Under the pieces are notes generated by a model that was not told the DNA's origin, made no database searches, and saw nothing but the letters and a program-made list of their open reading frames with translations. A DNA stretch of 64,000 nucleotides from Stenotrophomonas maltophilia (GTDB lineage: Bacteria; Pseudomonadota; Gammaproteobacteria; Xanthomonadales; Xanthomonadaceae). This document shows, one piece after another, positions 8,305-18,772 of the stretch (position 1 is its first letter; each line of letters starts with the position of its first letter). The stretch spans positions 4,278,001 through 4,342,000 of the forward strand of contig NZ_CP037858.1 in assembly GCF_006974125.1 (NCBI RefSeq), read 5' to 3'. Made by a program: the position numbers and the translations under genes.

Positions 8305-8730
8305 TCACTGCCCCTTCCACAGGTCCGGCAGGCCGGCGGTCTGCCACCAGCGCTTGGCCTCCGGATCCCAGCGCCAGCGCTCGACCACCATCACGGTGCG
8401 TTCGGCCTGGGTGTTCTGGTTGATCACCCCGATTTCGACCCGGCGCTCGACCAGGCCGCCTTCCAGCGCCGCGCTGCTGCGCTCGCGGTAGGACGACACG
8501 CGCAGCTGCGCGTAGCGGTTGAGCTCGAACTCGGTGGGCGGCTTTTCCTTGCGCTGCTTGGGGTCGAGGTAGCCGATGGCATCGTCCATGCTGCCCCAGC
8601 GGATGGTCGCCCCGTAAGCGATCTGGGTCTCTTCCAGCAGCTTCCGCTGCTTGCGGCTGAGGTCGTCGGCCGAGGCTGCGGCGCTGGCCAGCAGCAGGGA
8701 GCAGATCAGGAACTGGATCAGGCGGCGCAT
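8305..8730 (-). CDS. Exported protein of unknown function
   Basis: I do not recognise a family. The 141-residue product has a signal peptide (MRRLIQFLICSLLLASAAASA) and a mature part beginning DDLSRKQRKLLEETQIAYG, with many charged residues and a Trp-rich C-terminus (VERWRWDPEAKRWWQTAGLPDLW). It is probably a soluble periplasmic protein. It is separated by 57 bases from the rhodanese gene on the same strand and by 32 bases from the thioesterase-like gene upstream, so it may be cotranscribed with them. Codon use matches the core genome. Confidence 0.7.
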   Translation of the reverse strand: MRRLIQFLICSLLLASAAASADDLSRKQRKLLEETQIAYGATIRWGSMDDAIGYLDPKQRKEKPPTEFELNRYAQLRVSSYRERSSAALEGGLVERRVEIGVINQNTQAERTVMVVERWRWDPEAKRWWQTAGLPDLWKGQ

Positions 8731-8762
8731 CGGTGGTTTCCCCAGAACGTCAGCCTGCCATC

Positions 8763-9230
8763 CTACCCTTTGGCGAAGGCAACAAAGCGACCGCTGAACT
8801 CGGCGGCCGGCTTGCCATCGGCGCCGGGCTGGGTGGCGATGATGCTGATGCGGGCCTTGCGGCGCTGGCGGAAGGTGTTCAGGAAGGCATCCCAGCCGGT
8901 GGCTTCGGCCGCTTCGGCATGGGCATGCAGGTCTTCGTAGACCGGGGCCAGGTAGCGCAGGTTGCTGTCGGCCACGTAGACCTCGGCATCGTGGCCGGCA
9001 AGGCGCAGGCGCAGGCTGACCAGTGCCCAGCCCGACAGGGTCAGCACCGAGGCCAGGCTGCCACCGAAGGCATTGCCCTTGTCGTTGACGTTGGCGGCCA
9101 GCGGCGCGGTGATGCGCAGCACGCCGTCGGCATAGCCGTCGAGCTGGATCTGCATGGCGCGGACCGCCGGCATGCAGTCCAGCACGTCCTGCAGGGCGGC
9201 CAACGAGGAAGTCAGGGCATCAACGGACAT
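8763..9230 (-). CDS. YiiD-type hotdog thioesterase-like protein
   Basis: A 155-residue single hotdog domain. The phrase NDKGNAFGGSLASVLTLSGW matches the N..GT.FGGSL....TL.GW signature of the YiiD C-terminal putative thioesterase family; the fold usually acts on acyl-CoA or acyl-ACP. The substrate is unknown. The start MSVDALTSS (9228-9230) avoids overlap with hemD on the other strand; a longer frame reaches 9275 but would overlap that gene. Confidence 0.75.
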   Translation of the reverse strand: MSVDALTSSLAALQDVLDCMPAVRAMQIQLDGYADGVLRITAPLAANVNDKGNAFGGSLASVLTLSGWALVSLRLRLAGHDAEVYVADSNLRYLAPVYEDLHAHAEAAEATGWDAFLNTFRQRRKARISIIATQPGADGKPAAEFSGRFVAFAKG

Positions 9231-9265
9231 CGGAGCAGCGACCACGACAACGAAGGGCCCGCATA

Positions 9266-10075
9266 ATGCAGGCAATGGCCGACCATACGATACCCACTGG
9301 CGCTGCCGGTTCCGAGGCGGGCTGGACCTTCATTTCGCTGCGCCCGCGGGGCCAGAATGCGGCGCTGCGCCGCGCCGTTGCTGGGCTGGGCGGGCATGTA
9401 GTGGCCCTGCCGCCCTGGCGCTTGCAACGCCTGCAGGGCACGCCAGTGGTGCGCCAGCTGCAACGCGCGCTGAACTGCGATCGGGTGGTGTTCACCAGCC
9501 CGGCTGCGGTGGCCGCAGCCGCCGCGCTGCTGCCGCTGGCCGACGCGCAGCGCAGTCCCTGGCTGACGGTGGGCGAAGGCACCGCACGCGCGTTGCGGGC
9601 GCAGGGCATTGACCAGGTGCATGCACCGCAGCGGATGGACAGCGAAGGCCTGCTCGCCCTGCCGGTTCTGGCGCAGGTGCAGGGCCTGCACATCGGCCTG
9701 GTCACCGCTCCCGGTGGACGCGGCCTGATTGCCGCGCAGCTGCAGGCGGCCGGCGCCACCCTCGAACGCGCAGACGTCTACCAGCGCTGCCTGCTGGGCC
9801 TGCAGCCACGCGTGTTGGCCCGACTGGCGCGTTCAGCGTCTCCCTGGGTGCTTGCGGTCAGCAGTGGCGAAGCGCTTCAGCATTTCTGGCGGCAGATTCC
9901 GGCTGCCTTGCAGCAGCGTCTGCGGGCACACGCCAGCATCGTGGTCGCCAGCGACCGGCTCGGCGAACAGGCTCGCGACCTGGGCCTGCACCGGGTCGTG
10001 CGCAGTGCCGGTCCGACCACTGAACAGTTGGTCGCCGCTGCACACGCCACACTCACCGGCCCGGCAGCGACCTGA
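9266..10075 (+). CDS. hemD: Uroporphyrinogen-III synthase
   Basis: A 269-residue enzyme that cyclises hydroxymethylbilane with inversion of ring D to give uroporphyrinogen III, the branch point to heme and siroheme. HemD is poorly conserved, but the two-lobe pattern is visible: VVFTSPAAVAAAAALL, WLTVGEGTARALRAQGI, LVTAPGGRG, and in the second half VLAVSSGEALQHF and the final helix TTEQLVAAAHATL. It lies directly before hemX and hemY, which confirms it. ATG codons at 9266 and 9275 are both possible; neither has a strong ribosome site. Confidence 0.88.
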   Translation: MQAMADHTIPTGAAGSEAGWTFISLRPRGQNAALRRAVAGLGGHVVALPPWRLQRLQGTPVVRQLQRALNCDRVVFTSPAAVAAAAALLPLADAQRSPWLTVGEGTARALRAQGIDQVHAPQRMDSEGLLALPVLAQVQGLHIGLVTAPGGRGLIAAQLQAAGATLERADVYQRCLLGLQPRVLARLARSASPWVLAVSSGEALQHFWRQIPAALQQRLRAHASIVVASDRLGEQARDLGLHRVVRSAGPTTEQLVAAAHATLTGPAAT

Positions 10076-10178
10076 ACAGGGACGTGCGTCACGCTTGCCG
10101 CTGCCGTCGGCAACAGTGATGCTGTGCACAACGCGGCCTGCCGGAACCGACTGGCAACACAGCCGACAAGGAAGCCCG

Positions 10179-11156
10179 ATGAACGACACTCCGCCCGCTG
10201 CTCCACCCCATCGACCCGTGCGCTGGCTGCTGCCGCTGGCCGGGGTGGTCGTGCTTGGTGCGGGCGGCTATGCCGGCTGGTACTTCTGGCAGCAGCAACA
10301 GGAAGAACAGCACGCGCAGGCGCAGACCACCGCCGTGCAGCTGCAGGGCCTGGAAGCCACGCTGGACGCGCTGCGTCGTGACCAGCGCGCGACCAGCCAG
10401 CGCCTGCAGGATGCGGCGGCCACCAACCGCGTGCTGCGCGACGAGATGCTGGGCCTCTCGCAGCGCAGTGCACTGCTGGAAGAGAACCTGGCCAAGCTGG
10501 CCGACAGCGCCAACCAGGGCCGCCAGGCGGTACAGCGCGATGAGGCCGAGCTGCTGCTGACCCAGGCCGCGCAGCGCCTCAACTACGCCGACGACGTGGA
10601 CGGCGCGCGCCGTCTGTACGCGCAGGCTGCCACCGCGCTGGCCGATCTGCCCGACAGCGAGGGCCTGAACCTGCGCCAGGCGCTGGTGCAGGAGCGCGAT
10701 GCGCTCGATGCGCTGGGTGCCGGCCCGCGCGTGCAGTCGCTGCAGCGGCTGGATGCCTTGGCCAGGGCACTGCAGAGGTTGCCCTCGCAGGTAACCGGCA
10801 ACGCTGCGACCGACACCGCAAGACCGTGGTGGCAATCGACGCTGGCCCCGTTCGTGGACATCACACCGAGCCGCCAGAACGGCCCGCTGACCGCTGCCGA
10901 ACGCCGCAATGCCGACGATGCACTGCAACTGGAACTGACCCTGGCGCGCGCCGCGATCGAACGTGGCGACCGCGCCGGCCGCGATACCGCGTTGGCACGC
11001 GTGGAGCACTGGGCACAGCGACGCTGGCCGGATTCACCGGCCCTGCGCGCGCAACGTGCTGAACTGAAGGCCTTGCGCGAGCTTCCGCTGCAGGCCAGCA
11101 ACGCCGTTCTTGGCAGCACCCTGCAGCAACTGCGCACCCAGACCGACCGGAGGTAA
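10179..11156 (+). CDS. hemX: HemX-like inner-membrane protein
   Basis: A 325-residue protein with a short Pro-rich cytoplasmic tail, one membrane helix (about residues 17-34, LLPLAGVVVLGAGGYAGWYF) and a long periplasmic Gln/Ala-rich coiled coil followed by a helical domain. HemX proteins were named uroporphyrinogen methyltransferases, but this one shows no SAM-binding motif, as usual for the family. Its role in heme synthesis is unclear. AAGGAAG at 10168-10174 sets the start. It sits between hemD (about 100 bases) and hemY (6 bases), an operon order common in proteobacteria. Confidence 0.85.
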   Translation: MNDTPPAAPPHRPVRWLLPLAGVVVLGAGGYAGWYFWQQQQEEQHAQAQTTAVQLQGLEATLDALRRDQRATSQRLQDAAATNRVLRDEMLGLSQRSALLEENLAKLADSANQGRQAVQRDEAELLLTQAAQRLNYADDVDGARRLYAQAATALADLPDSEGLNLRQALVQERDALDALGAGPRVQSLQRLDALARALQRLPSQVTGNAATDTARPWWQSTLAPFVDITPSRQNGPLTAAERRNADDALQLELTLARAAIERGDRAGRDTALARVEHWAQRRWPDSPALRAQRAELKALRELPLQASNAVLGSTLQQLRTQTDRR

Positions 11157-11162
11157 TCCCGC

Positions 11163-12458
11163 ATGAAACCCCTGCAATCGCTGGTCGTGCTGTTGCTGGC
11201 CGTGGCCATCGGCGTGGTCGCCGCGCAATGGCTCGGCGCCGATGACCTCAACCGCTTCGGCGAAGTGACGCTGCGCTACGGCGGCTACGACTACCACAGC
11301 AACCTGCCGAAGGTGGCGCTGCTGTCGGTGATCGCGGTGCTGGTGCTGTGGCTGCTGTGGAGCCTGATTGCCGCACCGTTCCGTGCCTGGGGCCGCTACC
11401 GCCGCAAGCAGGGCCGGGTACGCCTGATCGATGGCCTGCAGGCCTACGAACACGGCCAGTGGCAGCGTGCCGAAAAGCTGCTGGACGGCGCGGCCAAGGA
11501 TCCGGAAGTGAGTGCGGTGGCGCTGGCCAATGCCGTGCGCAGCGCACAGGCGCGTGCCGATGGCCCCGCGGGCGAGGCGCTGCTGCAGCGCCTGGGCGAA
11601 AGCGATGCCACGTTGCAGGCGCTGCTGCGTGCGGAACAGCTGCTGGCGCGCGATCTGCCGGTGGACGCCATCAACGCATTGGACGTGGCGGCGATCCAGC
11701 CACTGCCGCCGCGTGGCCTGTGGCTGCGCACCGAAGCGCTGGCGCGTGCCGGGCGCGCACACGAGGCCTATGGCCAGCTGGGTGCGCTGCGCCAGAGCAA
11801 GGTGCTGCCGGCCGAATCGAACAGCGAACTGGAGGCACGCCTGGCCGCACAGGCGCTGCTGGAAGCAGCCGACGTCAATGCGCTGGCCGCGCAATGGGAA
11901 GCCACGCCGAAGGCGCTGCGCCCCACTCCGGACGTGGTCGGCGCCTATGCCAGCCGCGCGGTGGCACTGAACTGGGACGAGCCCGCGCTGCTGGCGCTGG
12001 AACAGGCCCTGGACCATCGCTGGGACGACGAACTGGTGGCGCTGTATGGCCGCCTGCCGGCCGAGCGCCTGGCCACGCGACAAGCCAACCTCGCGCGCTG
12101 GCGCAACGTGCACGACAGCTCGGCCGCGCTGCGCCTGGCACAGGGCCGCGTGGCACTGGGCCAGCAGCAGTGGGATGCCGCCGATGCGTTCCTGCACGAG
12201 GCCATTGCCACGGGTGCCGGTGCACCGGCCTGGGAAGCACTGGGAGAACTGTTCACGCAGCGTGGCGAGCACGCACTGGCCGCGCAGTGCCTGTCCAATG
12301 CGCTGCGCCTGCAGCGCGGCGAGGACAGCGTGGAGCTAGTGCGCAGCATTGAAGCGCCGTCGCGGGCCACGGTGGAAGAGCAGCCGATCGCGGTGCAGCC
12401 GCCGGTGTATGACGCCAACGAAGAGCGCGACGAATTCGGCAACCCGCGGTTGCCGTGA
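11163..12458 (+). CDS. hemY: Heme biosynthesis protein HemY
   Basis: A 431-residue protein with two N-terminal membrane helices (residues about 5-22 and 42-62) around the conserved stretch LRYGGYDYHSNLPKVALL, then a long series of TPR-like helices (residues about 90-400). The proteobacterial HemY is a membrane-anchored TPR protein linked to protoheme assembly and is not the Bacillus protoporphyrinogen oxidase of the same name. It starts six bases after hemX and ends at a shared convergent terminator. Confidence 0.9.
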   Translation: MKPLQSLVVLLLAVAIGVVAAQWLGADDLNRFGEVTLRYGGYDYHSNLPKVALLSVIAVLVLWLLWSLIAAPFRAWGRYRRKQGRVRLIDGLQAYEHGQWQRAEKLLDGAAKDPEVSAVALANAVRSAQARADGPAGEALLQRLGESDATLQALLRAEQLLARDLPVDAINALDVAAIQPLPPRGLWLRTEALARAGRAHEAYGQLGALRQSKVLPAESNSELEARLAAQALLEAADVNALAAQWEATPKALRPTPDVVGAYASRAVALNWDEPALLALEQALDHRWDDELVALYGRLPAERLATRQANLARWRNVHDSSAALRLAQGRVALGQQQWDAADAFLHEAIATGAGAPAWEALGELFTQRGEHALAAQCLSNALRLQRGEDSVELVRSIEAPSRATVEEQPIAVQPPVYDANEERDEFGNPRLP

Positions 12459-12461
12459 AGC

Positions 12462-12482
12462 GTGCCGACCAACGGTCGGCAC
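12462..12482. repeat. Short inverted repeat after hemY
   Basis: GTGCCGACC-aac-GGTCGGCAC is a perfect 9-bp stem with a 3-base loop, close in form to the SMAG hairpins elsewhere in the window but without the GTAG head. It lies just before the hemY/fadI terminator. Confidence 0.6.
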
Positions 12483-12495
12483 CCACCGGAGCAAC

Positions 12496-12525
12496 AAAAA
12501 AACGCCGCCCATTGGGCGGCGTTTT
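12496..12525. terminator. Bidirectional terminator between hemY and fadI
   Basis: A7 followed by the stem AACGCCGCCC (12501-12510), loop att, GGGCGGCGTT (12514-12523) and a T-run. It serves convergent hemY and fadI. Confidence 0.9.
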
Positions 12526-12546
12526 CATGTGTGGAACGTCGCGCGA

Positions 12547-13827
12547 TCAGCGTTCGACGATCGCGACCACGCCCATGCCGCCGGCGGTGCAGATCGACAC
12601 CAGCGCGCGGCCACCGCCGCGTTCTGCCAGCTGCTTGGCTGCGGTAGCAATCACACGTGCGCCGGTGGCGGCGAACGGGTGGCCGGTGGCCAGCGACGAG
12701 CCCAGCAGGTTGATCTTGTCCGGGTCGATGCGGCCCAGCGGTGCGTCCAGGCCCAGGCGGTTGCGGCAGTAATCCTCGCTCTCCCACGCACGCAGGGTGC
12801 ACAGCACCTGCGCGGCGAAGGCTTCGTGGATCTCGTAGATGTCGAAGTCCTGCAGGGTCAGGCCGTTGCGCTTGAGCATCTCCGGCACGGCCACCGTCGG
12901 CGCCATCAGCAGGCCTTCGCCATGCACGAAATCAACGGCCGACACGTGGGCATCACGCAGATACGCCTGCGGTTCATGGCCATGCGCACGAGCCCATTCC
13001 TCACTGGCCAGCAGCACCGCGGCGGCCCCGTCGGTCAGCGGCGTCGAGTTGGCAGCCGTGAGCGTGCCACGGCCGGAGACCTTGTCGAAGGCCGGCTTCA
13101 GCGTGGCGAGCTTTTCCAGCGAGGTATCCGGGCGCAGGATGTTGTCGCGCTCGACGCCACGGAACGGTGCGATCAGGTCGTTGAAGAAGCCACGCTCATA
13201 AGCGGCAGCGAGCTTCTTGTGCGACGACACCGCCCACTCGTCCTGCGAGTCGCGCGAGATGTTCCATTCCTTGGCCATGTCCTCGCAGTGGTCGCCCATG
13301 CTCTTGCCGGTGCGCGGCTCGGCCACGCCCGGGAACTCGGGCTTGAGCTCGGAGAACTTGAAGCCAGCGGTGAGCGCGCGGATCTTGTCGCCGGTGCTCT
13401 TGGCACGGTTGGCGGCCAGCAGGCGCGCGCGCAGCTTCTTGCCGTAGACGATCGGCACGTCGGAGGTGGTGTCCGAACCGCCGCCGATGCCGGATTCGAT
13501 CTGGCCCAGCGCGATCTTGTTGGCGACAGTGATGATGCTGTCCAGCGAAGTACCGCAGGCGCGCTGCAGGGTGATGCCGGGGGTCAACGGCGACAGGCCG
13601 GAGGACAGCGTGGCTTCGCGGCCCAGGTTCCAGTCGCTGGAGTGCTTGATCACCGCACCCATCGCCACTTCACCCAGCTGCTGGCCGTGCAGGCCGAACC
13701 GTTCGACCAGCGCGCCCAGCGTACGGACCGACATGCCGAGGTTGCCGACATCCGAATACGCGGTGTTCTGGCGGCAGAACGGAATGCGGACGCCACCGAG
13801 GATGGCGACGGGACGAGCGTTGGGCAT
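12547..13827 (-). CDS. fadI: Acetyl-CoA C-acyltransferase (thiolase)
   Basis: A 426-residue thiolase that cleaves 3-ketoacyl-CoA with CoA in fatty-acid beta-oxidation. All catalytic parts are present: nucleophile Cys91 in QRACGTSLDS, the HEAF motif (YEIHEAFAAQ), GHPFAATGAR and the final CTAGGMG with the second Cys. The sequence style and length match FadI/AtoB-type enzymes. The start MPNARPVA (13825-13827) is preceded by AGG seven bases away; MPGIS at 13842 is an alternative, and the frame runs open far upstream, antisense to the next gene. No hydratase/dehydrogenase partner is adjacent. Confidence 0.93.
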   Translation of the reverse strand: MPNARPVAILGGVRIPFCRQNTAYSDVGNLGMSVRTLGALVERFGLHGQQLGEVAMGAVIKHSSDWNLGREATLSSGLSPLTPGITLQRACGTSLDSIITVANKIALGQIESGIGGGSDTTSDVPIVYGKKLRARLLAANRAKSTGDKIRALTAGFKFSELKPEFPGVAEPRTGKSMGDHCEDMAKEWNISRDSQDEWAVSSHKKLAAAYERGFFNDLIAPFRGVERDNILRPDTSLEKLATLKPAFDKVSGRGTLTAANSTPLTDGAAAVLLASEEWARAHGHEPQAYLRDAHVSAVDFVHGEGLLMAPTVAVPEMLKRNGLTLQDFDIYEIHEAFAAQVLCTLRAWESEDYCRNRLGLDAPLGRIDPDKINLLGSSLATGHPFAATGARVIATAAKQLAERGGGRALVSICTAGGMGVVAIVER

Positions 13828-13935
13828 GGAGATACCTGGCATGGATGAGGGTGTCTGCAACATGGCCTGCACGACGGAGCAGGCATAATGGAGCCAAGTG
13901 TAGCTGCCGCCCTGTGATGGGCCAACCGTGGAACC

Positions 13936-14823
13936 ATGAGCAAACCCGACCCCGCGATGAATGCCCTTGGCGTGCTGGCCCTGGAACTGGCCGGCGGTGA
14001 AGTCCCCCGCCAGGCGGTGCTCAGCGCTGAACAAGCCGGTGAACTGGCCGAACGCGTCGGCCGCGACCTGTCCAAGCTGGTGCCGCAGGTGGCCGAGCTG
14101 GACCTGGTGTTCGCCGCCGCCCATTTCGACCCGGCCGAAGTGCTGCGCCCGGGCTGGCCGATCCATCGCCGCCTGGAAGAACTGCAGATGCGCGCCCCGG
14201 GCCGCAACCAGGGCCCGCGCCTGCTCGCCTTCGGCACCGATGCCCAGGGTGACGTGCCCCTGCCCTTCCAGGCCGATGCCAGCCTGGTGGGCGGTGGCCT
14301 GCGCGTGGTGCCGTTCCTGTTGACCGGCAGCGACGTAGCCACCACCAACACTGTCGCCAACGCGCTGGAAGAAACACTGCTGGCCAACGGCATGGCGCAT
14401 GCCGATACCGCGTTGATGGCGCAGAACACCTTCGGTGCCCGCATCGAGCACGCGCGCTACTTCACCGTGAATGATCTGGCCGCGATGATGTCGATGCAGT
14501 ACGACAACCAGGGCCTGGCCGCGCTGTGGCCGCTGATCGAGACCGCGATCATGGCGCCGGGCGAGGACGAGTGGCTCAACGCCGCGCCCGAGCCGCTGCT
14601 GCGCTATACGCATGGCGAAGCGCGCATGGCGTTGTTCGACCCGGCCGGCTGGTGCGCGCACTACAACCACGGCAAGAACGACTGTGACCGCCTGAAGGGG
14701 ATCTACGAGCAGTTCCTGATGCGCCAGCGGCAGATGGCCGCAGTGCTGGAAGCGCACGGCGTGCCGGTGCTGTTCGTGCACTGCGAGGCCGGCCAGGACG
14801 CGCGCGAGCTGCTGGCGCGCTGA
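13936..14823 (+). CDS. Conserved-looking cytoplasmic protein of unknown function
   Basis: I do not recognise this 295-residue protein. It has no signal peptide or membrane helix and is balanced in charge. Notable segments are FAAAHFDPAEVLRPGWP, VVPFLLTGSD, QYDNQGLAALWPLIETA and the Cys/His-bearing PAGWCAHYNHGKNDCDRLK near residue 240, followed by VPVLFVHCEAGQDARELL. The Cys/His cluster could bind a metal, but no known site is evident. It is divergent from fadI (about 108 bases between starts) and followed by SMAG repeats. Codon use is that of the core genome, so it is probably a real lineage-specific gene. Confidence 0.75.
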   Translation: MSKPDPAMNALGVLALELAGGEVPRQAVLSAEQAGELAERVGRDLSKLVPQVAELDLVFAAAHFDPAEVLRPGWPIHRRLEELQMRAPGRNQGPRLLAFGTDAQGDVPLPFQADASLVGGGLRVVPFLLTGSDVATTNTVANALEETLLANGMAHADTALMAQNTFGARIEHARYFTVNDLAAMMSMQYDNQGLAALWPLIETAIMAPGEDEWLNAAPEPLLRYTHGEARMALFDPAGWCAHYNHGKNDCDRLKGIYEQFLMRQRQMAAVLEAHGVPVLFVHCEAGQDARELLAR

Positions 14824-14829
14824 AGGCCG

Positions 14830-14892
14830 GTAGTGCCGGCCGCTGGCCGGCAACCTCCGGATCTGCGATTGCCGGCCAGCGGCCGGCACTAC
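14830..14892. repeat. Pair of inverted SMAG elements
   Basis: GTAGTGCCGGCCGCTGGCCGGCA... (14830-14854) and its near reverse complement ending GGCACTAC (14871-14892) face each other with a 16-base spacer. Each has the GTAG head and a GC-rich stem; together they can form one long hairpin. This dimeric inverted form is typical of SMAG/REP doublets. Confidence 0.8.
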
Positions 14893-14900
14893 CGATCAGG

Positions 14901-14927
14901 AAAAACGCCGGCTTGCGCCGGCGTTTT
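14901..14927. terminator. Bidirectional terminator after sodC and the unknown gene
   Basis: AAAAACGCCGGC-ttgc-GCCGGCGTTTTC forms an 8-bp GC stem with A- and T-runs, placed between the plus-strand unknown gene and minus-strand sodC. Confidence 0.9.
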
Positions 14928-14948
14928 CTGTTCCCAGCACGATCGGCC

Positions 14949-15575
14949 TTACGGGGCCTTCTGGATCACTGCACACGCCAGGCGCGCGCCGGCGTTGCCG
15001 GTCGGCTGGGTCTTGTAGTCATCCGCATCGGCGTGGACGATCAGGCCACGGCCGATGATGTCGAAGTCATCACCCTTGCCGATGTTGACGTTGCTCGACA
15101 CCGGGCCGTCGATGGTGGCCACGCCCTTGTCGTCGGCCTTGATGTTGGGCATGTCACCGCCGTGGTGCGGATCGGTGGCCACGCTGCCGTGATCCTGCTT
15201 GCCCGGATTGAAGTGGCCACCGGCGCTCATGCCGTCCGGGGCACTGCAGTCGCCCTTCTCGTGGATGTGGAAGCCGTGTTCGCTACCCGGCTTCAGGCCA
15301 CTGATCTGGCCGGTCACATGGACCTTGCCGTCAACCACCTTGAAGGTGACGCTGCCCTTGGTCTCGTTGCCCTGGGTCGGTGCCAGCTCGGCGCTGGCCG
15401 AGGCGTCGGCAGCCGGTGCAGCCGCCGGGGCCGGCGTCGCAGCCGGTTCGGTGGTGGCGCCGTCGGCCGGCGCGGCCGGCGGGGTTTCAGCCTGCGGCGC
15501 GGCCGGCTGCTGGTTGCAGGCCGCCAGGCCCAGTGCAGCAATGGCCGCGAACAGCGAAGTGTGGATCAAACGCAT
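14949..15575 (-). CDS. sodC: Cu/Zn superoxide dismutase lipoprotein, copy 1
   Basis: A 208-residue periplasmic enzyme dismutating superoxide. Residues 1-20 are a lipoprotein signal (LGLAAC, Cys20), then a long Pro/Ala-rich linker to about residue 65. The domain has GFHIHEKGDC (two Cu ligands), GGHFNPGKQDHG (bridging His), HHGGDMPN (Zn His and Asp), IVHADADDY (fourth Cu His) and GNAGARLACAVI (active-site Arg, disulfide Cys). All metal ligands are present. The start is set by the signal peptide and GGGAGAG upstream. It lies 31 bases after the second sodC on the same strand, so the two are probably one operon. Confidence 0.93.
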   Translation of the reverse strand: MRLIHTSLFAAIAALGLAACNQQPAAPQAETPPAAPADGATTEPAATPAPAAAPAADASASAELAPTQGNETKGSVTFKVVDGKVHVTGQISGLKPGSEHGFHIHEKGDCSAPDGMSAGGHFNPGKQDHGSVATDPHHGGDMPNIKADDKGVATIDGPVSSNVNIGKGDDFDIIGRGLIVHADADDYKTQPTGNAGARLACAVIQKAP

Positions 15576-15606
15576 GGAATCTCTCCCTGGATGGTGCCTG
15601 CAGTGA

Positions 15607-16176
15607 TCAGCGGACAACCCGGATCACGCCACAGGCGATGCGGACGCCGGCATTGCCGGCGGGCTGGCTGCGATAGTCGTCGGCGTTGGCATGCACGACC
15701 AGTGCACGTCCGGCGATATCGGTGGCGGCGCCTCCGCCAAGGGTAACGCCCTTGAGGTGGATATCGACGTTGGCGCGGCCCTGGGCGTCGGCACGCAGAT
15801 TGTCCATGTCGCCCAGGTGGTGCTTGCCGGTGCCGGCGCGACCATGCGCAGCGCCACCGGGGTTGAAGTGGTTGCCGGCACTGCTGGCATCCACCGCGCT
15901 GCAGTCGCCGCGCTCGTGGATGTGGAAGCCGGCCTGCTGCATCGGCTGCAGGCCACCGATCAGGCCGGTGATGTGGATGCCACCGGGCTCCACCATCAAT
16001 GCCAGGCGGCCACTGACGATGCTGGCCGAAGACGGCGACAGATTGGCCTCGGCCTGCTTCGCGGCGCTGACCACGGTCGGCGGTGGCGGGGTGGGCTCGG
16101 CCTTCTTCGGCGCACTGCCACAGGCAGACAGCAGCACGGCGGCGGACAACGGCAGGATGGAAAAGGACAGACGCAT
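15607..16176 (-). CDS. sodC: Cu/Zn superoxide dismutase lipoprotein, copy 2
   Basis: A 189-residue paralogue of the neighbouring sodC. It has a lipoprotein signal with LLSAC (Cys19), a short Lys/Pro linker, and the full ligand set: GFHIHERGDC, GNHFNPGGAAHG, KHHLGDMDN, VVHANADDY and GNAGVRIACGVI. The linker is much shorter than in copy 1, and the domains differ in many surface residues, so this is an old duplication. AAGGAG before MRLSFS sets the start at 16176; the frame extends to 16218 without a signal. Confidence 0.92.
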   Translation of the reverse strand: MRLSFSILPLSAAVLLSACGSAPKKAEPTPPPPTVVSAAKQAEANLSPSSASIVSGRLALMVEPGGIHITGLIGGLQPMQQAGFHIHERGDCSAVDASSAGNHFNPGGAAHGRAGTGKHHLGDMDNLRADAQGRANVDIHLKGVTLGGGAATDIAGRALVVHANADDYRSQPAGNAGVRIACGVIRVVR

Positions 16177-16269
16177 CGAAGACTCCTTGCAGGTGACACT
16201 ACGGACGGCATCGTCCATGAACGATCAACGGTTCGGCAAGCGGGCGCGAGGATCGCGTGCAGGGACCGT

Positions 16270-17710
<1,441 letters not shown>

Positions 17711-17718
<8 letters not shown>

Positions 17719-18772
17719 CGCGCGGGGCCTCCTCGGCCGGGGCGGCGCTGCTGACGATCGGCAGCAGCAGGGTGAACACGGTATGGCCCGGGCGCGAGCG
17801 GTAGGTCAGCGTGCCGCGATGCTCGCGCGCCACCTGCTGGGCCAGCGCCAGGCCCAGCCCGGTGCCCTCGGCGCGGCCACTGACCAGCGGCAGGAACAGG
17901 TGTTCGGCCAGTTCCTCGGGCACGCCACGGCCGTCGTCGGCGATTTCCAGGCGCAACGCCAGCGTGTGCAGCTGCTCGGCAATGCGCACGCCATGCTCCA
18001 CGCGGGTGCGCAGGGTGATGCTGCCGGCGCCGGCCTGGATCGCGTTGCGCACCAGGTTCCAGACCGCCTGGGTGAGGCGGTCGGCGTCGCCATGGAATTC
18101 GGGAATGCTGGGGTCGTAGTCGCGCTGCAGGCGCACCGCCCAGCCGGCTTCGCTCTCGGCCAGGCGCAGCACGCGCTCCAGCGCCGCATGGATGTTCAGT
18201 TCTGCATGCGGCGCGGCCGGGGCCGGCGACAGCAACTGGTCGAGCAGGCCGTTGAGGCGCTCGATCTCCGAGCCGATCAGCTCGATCAGCTCGCGTTCGC
18301 TGGCATCGCGCTGGGCAGCACGCCGGGCGAGCAGTTGGGCGGCGCCCTTCAGCCCGGCCAGCGGATTGCGCAGCTCGTGGGCCAGGCCCTTCAGCGCCGC
18401 GCTGAGCGCGCTGGGCAGGGCCTGGGTCGGGTCGAGCCCGGGGAATTCATCGACCGGGTGTGCCTCCAACAGCCAGCCTCCGTCGTCGCGGCGGCTCATC
18501 CAGCCCTCGGCGAAGCGCGGCGCCTCGCCGGGCACAGCCAGTGCCAGCCGGTTCAGGCGCAGGCTGTCGCGCTCGTCACGGGCCAGGAAATGGGCCAGGG
18601 CCTCGCCCTGCACTTCCAGTGCAGCCAGCGGCCGCCCCAGCAGGCGCCGGACGCTGACGCCCAGCCAGCGGGCGAAGGCCGGATTGCAGCCGGCAATGCA
18701 GCCATCGGCCCCGGCCCAGGCCAACGGCGTGCCCAGGGCATCGAGGGACGGCGGGGGTGCGGGGTCGGACAT
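17711..18772 (-). CDS. ntrB: Nitrogen sensor kinase/phosphatase NtrB
   Basis: A 353-residue soluble histidine kinase. Residues 10-115 form a PAS-like domain. The H-box LKGLAHELRNPLAGLKGAAQLL contains phospho-acceptor His132. The ATPase domain has VWNLVRNAIQAG (N-box), ADDGRGVPEEL (G1) and GRAEGTGLGLALAQQ (F/G2). In the cell it responds to PII protein and drives NtrC. The start MSDPAPPP (18770-18772) is chosen because the palindromic NtrC-type site begins right at it and the frame further upstream lies in island-like DNA. glnA, glnK and amtB are not adjacent here. Confidence 0.93.

Noticed and set aside
13828..14889. N-terminal extension of the fadI frame to about 780 residues
   Set aside because: The extra part is antisense to the plus-strand 295-residue gene and carries no thiolase homology; a normal start lies at 13827.
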